Assembly (NCBI RefSeq): GCF_001904725.1
Contig: NZ_MRCE01000015.1
Span: 1-64,000 of the forward strand
DNA from: Phormidium ambiguum IAM M-71
GTDB taxonomy: Bacteria > Cyanobacteriota > Cyanobacteriia > Cyanobacteriales > Aerosakkonemataceae
DNA: 64,000 bases
Reading direction: 5' to 3'
How positions within the stretch are numbered: the stretch's first letter is position 1; each line of letters starts with the position of its first letter. The translations under genes were made by a program, and so were the position numbers. Positions 8,138-16,832 of the stretch are shown piece by piece. The notes under the pieces are model-generated. The model ran no database searches and was not told the DNA's origin. It saw only the letters and a list, made by a program, of their open reading frames with translations.

Positions 8138-8535
8138 TTGATACGGGTTTTATTGTAGCTTTAGTTAACCGTGCAGATACAATGCACGGGAATGTGACTA
8201 AGGTTTACTTACAGCAACAACAAATTTTATTACCACAAACAGTATTAACTGAAGTTGCTTATTTGGTGGGACGTGAAGCTGGTGTAGCGACAGTTGTAGC
8301 TTTCTTAAGAGGATTATCTGCAAGCAGATTTCATTTAGTAGCTTTAACAGATGCAGATTTATTGCGTACAGCAGAAATTTTGGATGAATATAGTGATAGT
8401 CGAGTTGATTTTGTTGATGCAACTGTGATGTCTGTGGCAGAACGTTTTGGAAGTACGAAAATATTAACTTTAGATCAACGCGATTTTAGATTATTTCGAC
8501 CTCGACATTGTAAGAGTTTTGAGATTTTGCCTTGA
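8116..8535 (+). CDS. PIN-domain toxin of the third module
   Basis: 139 residues from ATG at 8116; GTG at 8110 would add two. Active-site acids are visible: Asp9 in VVDTGFIVALVNRAD, Glu in LTEVAYL, Asp in RVDFVDATVMSVAE and Asp in LTLDQRDF. The sequence is of the PIN group with a YSDSRVDFVDA motif, different from the two preceding toxins, so these are three unrelated modules rather than recent copies of one gene. Probable RNase. Confidence 0.9.
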   Translation: MERKPPVVDTGFIVALVNRADTMHGNVTKVYLQQQQILLPQTVLTEVAYLVGREAGVATVVAFLRGLSASRFHLVALTDADLLRTAEILDEYSDSRVDFVDATVMSVAERFGSTKILTLDQRDFRLFRPRHCKSFEILP

Positions 8536-8680
8536 GTTGAAGGGCGATCGCATTTAAGAAAAAGTGGAGGTCTGCAATCGCATAAAAGCAGAAAATTTAG
8601 AGTGCGATCGCTAATCTCAAACACCGAATCAATTCATAATTTTGGTAATTTTTGGCGACGATAATTCCTTGTATTTTTGG

Positions 8681-10981
8681 CTAATCTTCTCCCTGTAGAG
8701 TCCAGGGAATGTCGGCGAAAAAATTTCGCAGTACCTCCAGTTTTTTAATAATTTCCTCAATACGCTCTCTTGACTGAGTTTCAGGAGAAGTGATCTCACG
8801 CAAATGCTCAAGATTTTCTTTCCAGGCAGCTTCTACTGCTTCAGCACCTTTTTCAAAAGCTGTAGCTGTATCTCGCCAATACTGTTTGTTTCCTCTGAGT
8901 AACTTTCCATAAACATCCTGTTCTTCAAAGTATTTAACAATTTGTTTTGCTAAACGACTTTGCCAAGCTTCCCCAAATAAGCCAAATATTAAGGAAGCCA
9001 GTCCAGCAGCTAAACCGATTCCTAGAACGATCGGGCCACCGATAGCAGCAACAAAAGAAATTACTGCTGCTGTTCCACCACCAATACTAATACCAAGTGC
9101 AGACAAAAGACTGACTAATTTTGCTACTAAAATATAGCCACCAAGATTACCAAGACCTGCTGCCCAAGCAGCTAAAGCACCATACGCACCTAATCCAGCT
9201 ATTCCACCTAGAAAAGCTCCTTTTGTATCGAAGGGAATAGATACATCTACTCCATCTTTTTTGGGGAGTTTAAGCTGTGGATATCCTTCTAAAAAAGTGT
9301 CTATTTCAGCCCTTAATTTTTCCGAATTGGTGCTGATCAAACTTTCCAAATTACTTTGTAAGAGATCCACTAAATAACCAGCCACATATTCTTGCGCTTC
9401 TTTCTTATTGTTATATCTCTTGCGGATAGTTTGCTCTATAGAATTTACATTGATTACTGATTCTGCATACCTCTGAAATGATTTTTCGGTATCTTGTTCT
9501 AACTCCTTGATGCGTTTTCTAACATAATTGCGCCTTTGCTGCATTTCTCGTTGACGGGCAGGTTCATTAGCCTCGGCTTCTTTAAGGACTTTTCGAGACT
9601 CTTCTATATTGGCAAGAGTTTGCTGATATTGCTCAATTTGTTCAGCACATAGGTTTTTATTATCATTTTTGATGGCATTAATTTCTCGATCGACCCGACA
9701 CTGGATTGATTCAGGATAATACTCAGCAAGTACTTTGGTTAACTCATCAAATAAACGTTGACAGCGATCGGGTCTTTCTGTCCAGAATGTAAAAAATTGC
9801 TTTCGCACATCATCCAGAATAATCTCCCGTTTTATTGCCTCCCGGCGCTTCTGTATTGCAGTTTCATTCAGGTGGTTATAAAGTCTAGCTGACGCATTAT
9901 TGAGGATATTGGGAAGCTCAGTATTAGAAATGCTTGGATCGGCGTGTGTCGCTACAATAAACAGATTACCTAGAGTCGGAAAATTTTGGCATTCATTTTC
10001 TGGAGTAGGCAGTAAACGCAGCAAATTTGTAAGTCGGGGCATATCTTGACCATTGATGTGACCTTTCGCAAGTGAAGTGTAAATCAAGATATCTGCAATC
10101 TGAGTTGCGCTATTAGCTTTCTCAACATCTTTTGAAATTTCATCAGGTTGATCAGAATAACCTGGCAGATCGATCAGGTTGCAAGCTTTTAGCAATGGCG
10201 AATCTAGATAAACTATAGCAGTATGCCCGCCTATCTCGGTTTTACTATTGTCATATTTGTGTACACCATACTTTTCGAGAATATCGAAGGAGCCAGAATA
10301 CAAACGGTGCTTTTCGCAATGTTTGCGATTGTCTAAGAGTTTTAAATCAATAGTATGTTTACCATGTTCATCTAGCCAAAAGTTTTCATCAATAATCCAA
10401 ACATCGGCATTAAACCAATGAGGACGATTCCCAATATGACGAATAATTGTAATCAATTTCGTAGCAGGCTGATAGCTTTCAGGTGAATTTTTACTTCCTA
10501 AAATACTATTTGCTAGATGAGATTTTCCTGTGTCAAATCCTCCGGTTAGAACAACATTAGGTTTTTGGTAATAGTCCTGAATTTGTCTTTGGACATCATT
10601 AGGTAGAGGTAGCTTCGGCTTCGTTGGAAAATCAAATTCATCGAAAGGCGGAGTTTCATTGATATACTGATCCAGTAAATTCAGCCTCCGATAAAGTTCA
10701 GCATAAGGAAAACCAGGTTCAATTCCTTGGAGTGGAGGTGTTTCTTCTGACATCGCAGTTGCGAGATCGACCCCTAAGACTTGTAACCATTTGATTGCCA
10801 GCCCCATCGGGACTTTTGCCGGAAACTGTTCGCCATGCTTAACTTGATCTACAGATATTCCGAGCCGACTAGCAACTTCTTGTGGACTCATGCCCTGTTG
10901 TTCACGATATCGTCGAAAATTAATAATCATAATACTCTCATCAAGTTCCTCTAAAGGAGAGAACTCTTCAAAAAATATCAT
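8681..10981 (-). CDS. Dynamin-like GTPase with N-terminal XRE-type HTH
   Basis: A 766-residue protein; an internal ATG (Met18, 10930) is an alternative start. Residues 18-75 form a Cro/C1-type helix-turn-helix (FRRYREQQGMSPQEVASRLGIS). A GTPase domain follows: G1 GGFDTGKS at 147-154, a DLPGYSD G3, and THAD in the G4 position. Next comes a long charged coiled coil (about 440-520). A Gly/Ala-rich hydrophobic region (about 585-675) could insert in a membrane, then a helical tail. This order resembles bacterial dynamin-like proteins, which remodel membranes; the DNA-binding-type domain at the front is unusual. It is divergent from the NB-ARC gene, with 115 bases between starts. A defence or stress role is plausible but not shown. 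Confidence 0.8.
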   Translation of the reverse strand: MIFFEEFSPLEELDESIMIINFRRYREQQGMSPQEVASRLGISVDQVKHGEQFPAKVPMGLAIKWLQVLGVDLATAMSEETPPLQGIEPGFPYAELYRRLNLLDQYINETPPFDEFDFPTKPKLPLPNDVQRQIQDYYQKPNVVLTGGFDTGKSHLANSILGSKNSPESYQPATKLITIIRHIGNRPHWFNADVWIIDENFWLDEHGKHTIDLKLLDNRKHCEKHRLYSGSFDILEKYGVHKYDNSKTEIGGHTAIVYLDSPLLKACNLIDLPGYSDQPDEISKDVEKANSATQIADILIYTSLAKGHINGQDMPRLTNLLRLLPTPENECQNFPTLGNLFIVATHADPSISNTELPNILNNASARLYNHLNETAIQKRREAIKREIILDDVRKQFFTFWTERPDRCQRLFDELTKVLAEYYPESIQCRVDREINAIKNDNKNLCAEQIEQYQQTLANIEESRKVLKEAEANEPARQREMQQRRNYVRKRIKELEQDTEKSFQRYAESVINVNSIEQTIRKRYNNKKEAQEYVAGYLVDLLQSNLESLISTNSEKLRAEIDTFLEGYPQLKLPKKDGVDVSIPFDTKGAFLGGIAGLGAYGALAAWAAGLGNLGGYILVAKLVSLLSALGISIGGGTAAVISFVAAIGGPIVLGIGLAAGLASLIFGLFGEAWQSRLAKQIVKYFEEQDVYGKLLRGNKQYWRDTATAFEKGAEAVEAAWKENLEHLREITSPETQSRERIEEIIKKLEVLRNFFADIPWTLQGED

Positions 10982-11096
10982 GAGCGAAAATCTAAGCCTT
11001 TGTCAGTCGGAAATGTCGGAAATTTAATGGGTCAAATTTGTCGGAAATGTCAGAAAGATCGGATACAATACGAGAAAGGGCAGCTTATCCTTATTT

Positions 11097-12509
11097 ATGG
11101 ACATCTCGGAAATATTACAACTTGCTGACGAGGTAATTTTTATCAAAACAGGACAGCATTTAGATTATCTGCAAGAAGCTATACTCAGAGGTACTCTACA
11201 AGGTCAGAAATATTGGAAAATTGCAGAAGAAACTCATGCAAGTGAAGGTCATATTAGGGATGTTGCTTCAGAATTATGGAAAGTACTTTCGGACGTAATG
11301 GGAGAAAGAGTTAGTAAATCAAGTTTTAGAACTAAAGTTGAACAATCTTTACTTTCAAATGTTGCGTCACCTTTTGGAAAGAATATTTTAAGAATTGGTA
11401 ACGTCAATATTTGTCCGCAAAATTCTCAAACTTCACAACCTGCACCAAAAACAGAACAAACCTCAACTCAACCGCACATCGACTTAGGCGACGCACCGGA
11501 AATTTTCAGTTTTTTCGATCGCACAACCCAACTAACCACTCTAGAAACCTGGATATTACAACAACACTCACGCCTCATCGCAATTTTAGGAATCAGTGGA
11601 ATCGGCAAAACCACCCTTTCACTAAAACTAATAGAACAAATAAAACATAACTTTGAATACATCATTTATCGCAGTCTGCGCTTTTCCCCAACCCTAGAAA
11701 CAACCCTCACCAACCTACTACAAATCTTCGCGCCAAAATCAGAAACTCCCCAAAACATTGAAACCCAACTTTCCCAACTTATCAACTATCTCCGCCAGCA
11801 TCGCTGTTTAATAATTCTTGATGATATACATACCATTTTCAGCAGCAAACAACTTGCTGGACAATATCAAACTGGTTACGAAAATTATCACTTATTTTTT
11901 AAATTAATTACCCAAGTTAATCATCAAAGTTGTTTGATAGTCAATTCTTGGGAAAAACCTAGAGAAGTAGCGCAATTGAAAAAAGAAAATAACGCCATAA
12001 ATTGTTTATTGTTAGAAGGTTTAGGAGAAACTGCTAAAAAAATCCTTAGAGAACAAGAATTATTAGATGAAGAATGTTGGCAAACTTTGATCGATAAATA
12101 TCAAGGTAATCCTCTGTGGTTAGAATTCACCTCTCACCTAATTAAAGAGTTATTTGCCGGAAAAGTGTCTGAGTTTTTGCAATGCGATACTCTGATTTTA
12201 AGCGAATCTTTGCAAGCACAACTCGATCAACAATTCCAGCGTCTCACACCAGAAGAAATTGCCGTAATGATTCAGCTAGCTAACGAAAATGAGCCTGTTA
12301 CTTTAGCAGATCTCATCAAAAATATAAACTTACCAACTTCAGAATTATTAAATGCAATACAATCATTGGGAATGCGATTGTTATTGGATACAAAAGAAGA
12401 GGATCGGACAAGGTTTTTCAGTTTAAATGCAGTGTTGAAACAATATATTAAAAACCGATATACTGAAAGAAACAATTACTACCTACCAAACCCGATCGCC
12501 AATGTATGA
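11097..12509 (+). CDS. NB-ARC (STAND) ATPase with N-terminal HTH-like domain, no sensor repeats
   Basis: 470 residues. The N-terminus (about 1-90) resembles the HTH-type effector-associated domain common in cyanobacterial NB-ARC and vWA-MoxR proteins (YWKIAEETHASEGHIRDVASELW). A Pro/Thr/Gln linker follows, then the ATPase with Walker A GISGIGKTT (about 164-172) and Walker B LIILDDIH (about 237-244), and a winged-helix-like end. Most relatives continue with WD40 or TPR repeats; this one stops after the ATPase, so it lacks the usual sensor. Its TGA overlaps the ATG of an antitoxin gene (ATGA), so the switch ATPase and a toxin-antitoxin pair form one unit. Confidence 0.85.
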   Translation: MDISEILQLADEVIFIKTGQHLDYLQEAILRGTLQGQKYWKIAEETHASEGHIRDVASELWKVLSDVMGERVSKSSFRTKVEQSLLSNVASPFGKNILRIGNVNICPQNSQTSQPAPKTEQTSTQPHIDLGDAPEIFSFFDRTTQLTTLETWILQQHSRLIAILGISGIGKTTLSLKLIEQIKHNFEYIIYRSLRFSPTLETTLTNLLQIFAPKSETPQNIETQLSQLINYLRQHRCLIILDDIHTIFSSKQLAGQYQTGYENYHLFFKLITQVNHQSCLIVNSWEKPREVAQLKKENNAINCLLLEGLGETAKKILREQELLDEECWQTLIDKYQGNPLWLEFTSHLIKELFAGKVSEFLQCDTLILSESLQAQLDQQFQRLTPEEIAVMIQLANENEPVTLADLIKNINLPTSELLNAIQSLGMRLLLDTKEEDRTRFFSLNAVLKQYIKNRYTERNNYYLPNPIANV

Positions 12510-12751
12510 AAGCAATTGAAACCACAGCCACAATTAATGAAAATGGCGAACTTACGCTAGATAAATCCCTAGAAGTCACCAAACCCCAGCGCGTTCGCAT
12601 TATCGTTTTACTTTCCGAAGAAGACGAAATCGATCCTGATGAAACACCAACAGAAATAGTTATAGAAGGAATTCGCCAAGGTTTACATGAAGCTTTAACA
12701 GGACAAACTATACCCCTCTCGCAAATGTGGGAAGATATTGATGCAGAGTGA
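12506..12751 (+). CDS. Antitoxin of a RelE-type pair
   Basis: An 81-residue acidic protein with an N-terminal beta segment (IETTATINENGELTLDKSLEV) like AbrB/VapB-type or DUF104-type antitoxins and an acidic C-terminal helix (WEDIDAE). It overlaps both neighbours: the NB-ARC stop at its start and the toxin ATG at 12741. The role is inferred from the pairing. Confidence 0.75.
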   Translation: MKAIETTATINENGELTLDKSLEVTKPQRVRIIVLLSEEDEIDPDETPTEIVIEGIRQGLHEALTGQTIPLSQMWEDIDAE

Positions 12752-13091
12752 ACCATCAGCGATCGAAATCGCTCTTACTCCTCGGTTTAAAAGGGATCTC
12801 CGAGAACTTGCTAAACGCTATCGTTCAATTCGGAGCGATCTCCAATCCTTAATCGAGCAACTTCAAGCAGGTGAAATTCCGGGAGATAGAATCGCTGGAG
12901 TTAAATATCAGGTTTTCAAAGTTCGTCTCAAAAATAGCGACATTCAAAAAGGAAAAAGTGCAGGCTATCGAGTCATTTATTATCTGAAAACTGAGCAAGC
13001 AATCATACTCGCTACAATTTATTCTAAATCCGATGTTTCAGATGTGAGTAATGAAATAATTGAAGAAGCGATCGCACAATATGAACAATAA
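12741..13091 (+). CDS. RelE/ParE-superfamily toxin
   Basis: 116 residues from ATG at 12741. The N-terminal helices (LTPRFKRDLRELAKRYRSIRSDLQSLIEQL) and the strand core (YQVFKVRLKNSD, AGYRVIYYLK, IILATIYSKSD) are those of RelE-like mRNA interferases; the SAGYRVIYYL segment carries the conserved basic and aromatic residues. Members cut mRNA on the ribosome or act on gyrase. It ends the NB-ARC unit. A hairpin at 13154-13171 separates it from the convergent Uma2 gene. Confidence 0.88.
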   Translation: MQSEPSAIEIALTPRFKRDLRELAKRYRSIRSDLQSLIEQLQAGEIPGDRIAGVKYQVFKVRLKNSDIQKGKSAGYRVIYYLKTEQAIILATIYSKSDVSDVSNEIIEEAIAQYEQ

Positions 13092-13153
13092 ATTTAAACT
13101 GAAGTTATTCTATACTGATACCAAATACAGCTTAAATACCCCCGTTATTCTTT

Positions 13154-13171
13154 AGTCCGCCTACGCGGACT
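13154..13171. terminator. Hairpin between convergent genes, dispersed repeat type
   Basis: AGTCCGC / GCGGACT perfect 7-bp stem with a CTAC loop, followed by TTGTTTGTGTAGCAG. This whole string is a common cyanobacterial intergenic repeat; by position it may terminate transcription from both sides. Confidence 0.6.
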
Positions 13172-13213
13172 TTGTTTGTGTAGCAGGGATTTCAATCGCT
13201 AAATTTACTAAAT

Positions 13214-13789
13214 TTACCAAATTGGTTCAAGATTCAAAACAAATCCCGGTAAAACCTCTTCTCCTGACAAAGTAACTGGAGATTCTAAAACTTCAACATC
13301 TCTACCTTGTCGATAGATTTCTACTCTTCGGGAATCTCGCACAATCAACCAACCCAAACGAGTACCATTTGCTAAATACTCGCGCATTTTTTCTTGTGTT
13401 GCTGTTAAACTGTCACTGGGAGAAAGTAATTCAACTACAAAATCGGGACAAAGAGGCAGAAATCGTCTTTTTTGTTCAGTAGTTAAAGCATCCCAACGTT
13501 CCAAAGGTATCCAAGCAACATCAGGAGAACGATCTGCACCATTTGGTAATTTAAAACCACCAGAAGAATCGAAAACTTTACCCAATTTACTTTGCTCGTT
13601 CCAGATCCAAACTTGTGCAGTTAATCCAGCATTGCGGTTGCTTGTTTCTCCTCCTGTCGGTGGCATAATAATTAATTCTCCATTAGCATTGCGTTCAAAT
13701 CTCAAATTACGGTTATCCTGACAGAGTTGGAAAAATTGCTCGTCTGTCAGTTTAATTACGGAATTGAAGTTAACGGTGAGAGCATTCAT
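13214..13789 (-). CDS. Uma2 family endonuclease-like protein
   Basis: A 191-residue protein of the Uma2 (DUF820) group, a PD-(D/E)XK-fold family highly multiplied in cyanobacteria. Visible marks are the RFERNANGELIIMPPTGG opening, the catalytic Asp in RSPDVAW, Glu in PDFVVELLS and the QEKMREYLANGTRLGWLI segment. Members are presumed nucleases, but the target is unknown. It has its own spacer upstream and is preceded by the WD40 gene in the same direction. Confidence 0.9.
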   Translation of the reverse strand: MNALTVNFNSVIKLTDEQFFQLCQDNRNLRFERNANGELIIMPPTGGETSNRNAGLTAQVWIWNEQSKLGKVFDSSGGFKLPNGADRSPDVAWIPLERWDALTTEQKRRFLPLCPDFVVELLSPSDSLTATQEKMREYLANGTRLGWLIVRDSRRVEIYRQGRDVEVLESPVTLSGEEVLPGFVLNLEPIW

Positions 13790-13828
13790 GTTGAGATTTT
13801 ATATTAGGGAATGGTTATATTTGTTATT

Positions 13829-15088
13829 TTATTTTGGTAATTGCCAAAGTTGAATATCTCCTTTTCGTCCCCCAGTCACCAGAGTTTTACCATCTTTGCT
13901 AATAGCAATAGATAAACCTCTGATTTGATTGCCAAAGCGATGTATTAGTTCACCTGTGCAAGCATTCCAAACTGTTACGGCATAGTTGCGTCCACCAAAG
14001 CCATCAGCAGTAGCAAAGAGGGTACGATCGTCTGGACTAAAAGCGATCGCATTTGGTTGTCCTTCATGTCCTTTTAAGGTTTTAATCGGCTGATACATAT
14101 AAGGTCTATGTTGCATATCCCAAAGCCGAATTCCCCCCCGCAGACCACTGGCTGATGCTAAAATGCGTCCGGTGGAATTAAAGGCGATCGCACTTATATT
14201 TTCCCCATGAATCGGCATCGCCACCATATCACCCGTTGCCAAAAACAGAATTTGCGCTGCATTTGCTGCATCAGACCCCACCGCTACCATTTCCTCATTT
14301 GGCGTAATAGCCATATATTGCACGGGAAACCGAGTGCTAATGCTGTTCATGCTTTCTGTGTCTAGATTCCAGCGCTTGATAGTATTGTCCAAGCCGCCAC
14401 TGAACAGGATTTTGCCATTAGATTTAAACCTCAGCTGGTAGACTGCACTCCCATGAGACAGACGGCGCTGAAGTTGTCCAGTTTGCAAATTCCATAGTGC
14501 GATCGTACCTTTTTTATCTCCAGTAGCGATCGTCTTTCCATCAGGACTAAGCGCCACAGCATTAACAAACTCGGTTTGTCCGCTGAGTGTGCGGATGCGA
14601 GTTTTGGTAGTTAAATCCCACAATTCAACTTGTTTTCCCCCGCTAATTAAGGTTTTGCCGTCTGGCGTAATTATCAAGGATGTAACACCATAACCAGAGG
14701 GTTGATTGAGGACTGTTCCTGCATTTAGCGATCGCCACGCCTCCGGCGGTGGTGCAGCAGCAGACGATCGACTCAAGCAAGCATTGTCCACTTCTTTTGC
14801 AGGAATCTTGTTGCCATCCGAATCTTTCATTGTACCGTCTGAATCTACAATAACCGAGCCTCCCTGTTGGCCGATCCAGATCATGTACCGCAGATCGGCC
14901 CATTGGTCATGCAAATGCTCAGACAATGGCTTTGAGCTTGAAGTCATGCGATACCACAAATCCAATCCCCAAATACCCAACAAGATCAACGTAATTAATG
15001 CTGCGGTAATCCGAATTAACGAGCCTAAACATCCCAAAACCGGGGATTTTCTGGGGCGAGAATTGTCGGCTTGACTGGCTTTAGGCAT
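13829..15088 (-). CDS. Membrane-anchored WD40-repeat protein
   Basis: 419 residues. The N-terminus has one membrane segment (about 25-45, ITAALITLILLGIWGLDLWY), so the rest probably faces one side of the membrane as an anchored domain. The C-terminal two thirds hold about six to seven WD40 repeats with typical ends such as VELWDLTT, IALWNLQTG, IKRWNLDT, IRLWDMQH and IQLWQLPK, forming one beta-propeller. There is no catalytic domain. Partners are unknown. The start is ATG at 15088; upstream lies low-complexity repeat DNA. Confidence 0.88.
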   Translation of the reverse strand: MPKASQADNSRPRKSPVLGCLGSLIRITAALITLILLGIWGLDLWYRMTSSSKPLSEHLHDQWADLRYMIWIGQQGGSVIVDSDGTMKDSDGNKIPAKEVDNACLSRSSAAAPPPEAWRSLNAGTVLNQPSGYGVTSLIITPDGKTLISGGKQVELWDLTTKTRIRTLSGQTEFVNAVALSPDGKTIATGDKKGTIALWNLQTGQLQRRLSHGSAVYQLRFKSNGKILFSGGLDNTIKRWNLDTESMNSISTRFPVQYMAITPNEEMVAVGSDAANAAQILFLATGDMVAMPIHGENISAIAFNSTGRILASASGLRGGIRLWDMQHRPYMYQPIKTLKGHEGQPNAIAFSPDDRTLFATADGFGGRNYAVTVWNACTGELIHRFGNQIRGLSIAISKDGKTLVTGGRKGDIQLWQLPK

Positions 15089-15104
15089 GATATATCACCA
15101 AACA

Positions 15105-15207
15105 GAGGGCAGCAGGGGGGCAGGGGGCAGGGGTGCAGGGGTGCAGGGGGGCAGGGGAGAGTCTTTTACCTTCTGCCTTCTGCCTTCTGCCTTCTGCCTT
15201 CTGCCTT
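15105..15207. repeat. Low-complexity G-rich tract and TTCTGCC heptamer tandem repeat
   Basis: A CAGGGG-rich tract (about 15105-15158) is followed by five exact copies of TTCTGCC (15171-15205). Such heptamer repeats are typical of filamentous cyanobacteria. They lie between the pilT 3' end and the WD40 start; open frames running through them are not credible genes. Confidence 0.85.
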
Positions 15208-15216
15208 CCCAGTCCC

Positions 15217-16611
15217 CTAAATCGGACTATAACCACTATGTTGATCTTGAAACTCACGAGAAGCGCGTGCTGGATCGACACCTTCATTACGTACCCGACG
15301 GCGCAAGTCGCCCACATCGGGCGAAATCTTCAAAGCTTCATCACCGCTAATTTTGCCCATTAACAGCAAGTCACACAATGCTTGGTTAAGTACTTGCATA
15401 CCTTCATCAATACCATTTTCTAGCAAGTGATAAGCTTCTTCTTCATTACCTTTCGCTAGGTAATCTTGCATTGCGGGAGTGTTAATCAAAATTTCGTGGG
15501 CGGCGGTGCGTCTCCCATCTGTAGTTTGTAGCAATGCTTGGGCAATTACGGCTACTAAAGAGTCTACCAGTTGAATCCGCACGGGGCCTTGTTCTTCTGG
15601 GTTATAAATACCTAATAAACGGTTGATGGTATTTAAAGCGCTACGGGTGTGGAGAGTTCCAAATACTAAGTGACCTGTTTGAGCGGCTTTGATAGCTGTA
15701 TCTACGGTTAAGCGATCGCGCATTTCCCCAATTAATATCGCATCTGGGTCTTCCCGTAAAGCTGCCCGTAAAGCATGGTGAAATTCATAAGTATGTAACC
15801 CAACTTCCCGTTGACTAACTAAAGACTTGTTGGAAGTGTGAACGAATTCGATCGGATCTTCGATCGTGATAATATGCTTTTGCTGCGTCTCGTTCATGTA
15901 GCGAATCATCGCCGCCAAAGTCGTTGATTTCCCGGAACCTGTAGGCCCTGTAACTAGAATTAAACCTTGAGGACGTTTGACCAAACTTTTTAGTATGGGC
16001 GGTAATCCCAAACTATCAAGAGAAGGTACTTCCAGAGGAATTAACCGCAAGACCATTGCGCCGCCCAATAGAGATTCAAAGCAATTCACCCGACAGCGCA
16101 CCAAACCTGGGTAATAAATTGCCGTATCCAATTCCTTTGTTTCTTGGAATCTTTTTAGCTGATCGGGCGCTAAGATTTCATTGAGGTACTGACGAAACAA
16201 TTCTGGGGTAACGCGGTCATGATTTCCCACCGGAACCATTTGTCCACGAATGCGATATCTGGGGATTTCTCCTACGCGAATGTGAATATCCGACGCTTGT
16301 TGCGTGTGGGCGTGTTTTACCATGCGTTCGATCGAAGGAAACACCGAAGGACGATGACGTTCTGGTTCTCCACCTTTTTCCTTTTTTGCCCGTCGTGGTG
16401 GTACAGGCATTCCTTGTAACCCAGTTTTTAGTTTAGTGGCTTCTTCCACCGCTTCCTCTTCATCTTCATGGGGTGGAAGTTCTGGAGAAATAGTTTCTTC
16501 TTGTAAACGAGTTGGTGAGTTAATACCAGGGGTTTGATTTTCTGCTATTTCAGCAATAAATTCTGCACCATTATCCATTTGTGTCATCCCCGATCTGTTT
16601 GAACTGTTCAT
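15217..16611 (-). CDS. pilT: Type IV pilus retraction ATPase PilT
   Basis: A 464-residue PilT/PilU-type ATPase of the secretion-ATPase superfamily. After an acidic, low-complexity N-terminal extension (about 100 residues) come the PAS-like N domain (ASDIHIRVGE), Walker A TGPTGSGKST (around residue 220), the Asp box ITIEDPIEF, Walker B AILIGEMRD and the His box GHLVFGTLHT. PilT powers pilus retraction for twitching or phototactic motility and DNA uptake. The extension is longer than in proteobacterial PilT. It is divergent from the DUF58 gene, with a 221-base gap. Confidence 0.93.
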   Translation of the reverse strand: MNSSNRSGMTQMDNGAEFIAEIAENQTPGINSPTRLQEETISPELPPHEDEEEAVEEATKLKTGLQGMPVPPRRAKKEKGGEPERHRPSVFPSIERMVKHAHTQQASDIHIRVGEIPRYRIRGQMVPVGNHDRVTPELFRQYLNEILAPDQLKRFQETKELDTAIYYPGLVRCRVNCFESLLGGAMVLRLIPLEVPSLDSLGLPPILKSLVKRPQGLILVTGPTGSGKSTTLAAMIRYMNETQQKHIITIEDPIEFVHTSNKSLVSQREVGLHTYEFHHALRAALREDPDAILIGEMRDRLTVDTAIKAAQTGHLVFGTLHTRSALNTINRLLGIYNPEEQGPVRIQLVDSLVAVIAQALLQTTDGRRTAAHEILINTPAMQDYLAKGNEEEAYHLLENGIDEGMQVLNQALCDLLLMGKISGDEALKISPDVGDLRRRVRNEGVDPARASREFQDQHSGYSPI

Positions 16612-16832
16612 TTGATTTTCCTTTGGTAAATAACGTTAACGAAAATCCATCAATTTGAATCAAGATAGAAGTATGATTAACAATCTCGAAGACGATCGAG
16701 AAAATAAGTTTGCCGCAAATATCCAAAATTTTTATTAAGTCAATTTAAAAGTGGATTGCCGATCGTCATCATTGCTAACTCTACCAATCTATTGCTTTAA
16801 CTTAAGCTTCCTCAGTTAAAAGGTTAATCTAT

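Noticed and set aside
15081-15363. Overlapping open frames on both strands near the pilT end
   Set aside because: They run through G-rich and TTCTGCC repeats and the pilT coding region; composition is not protein-like.
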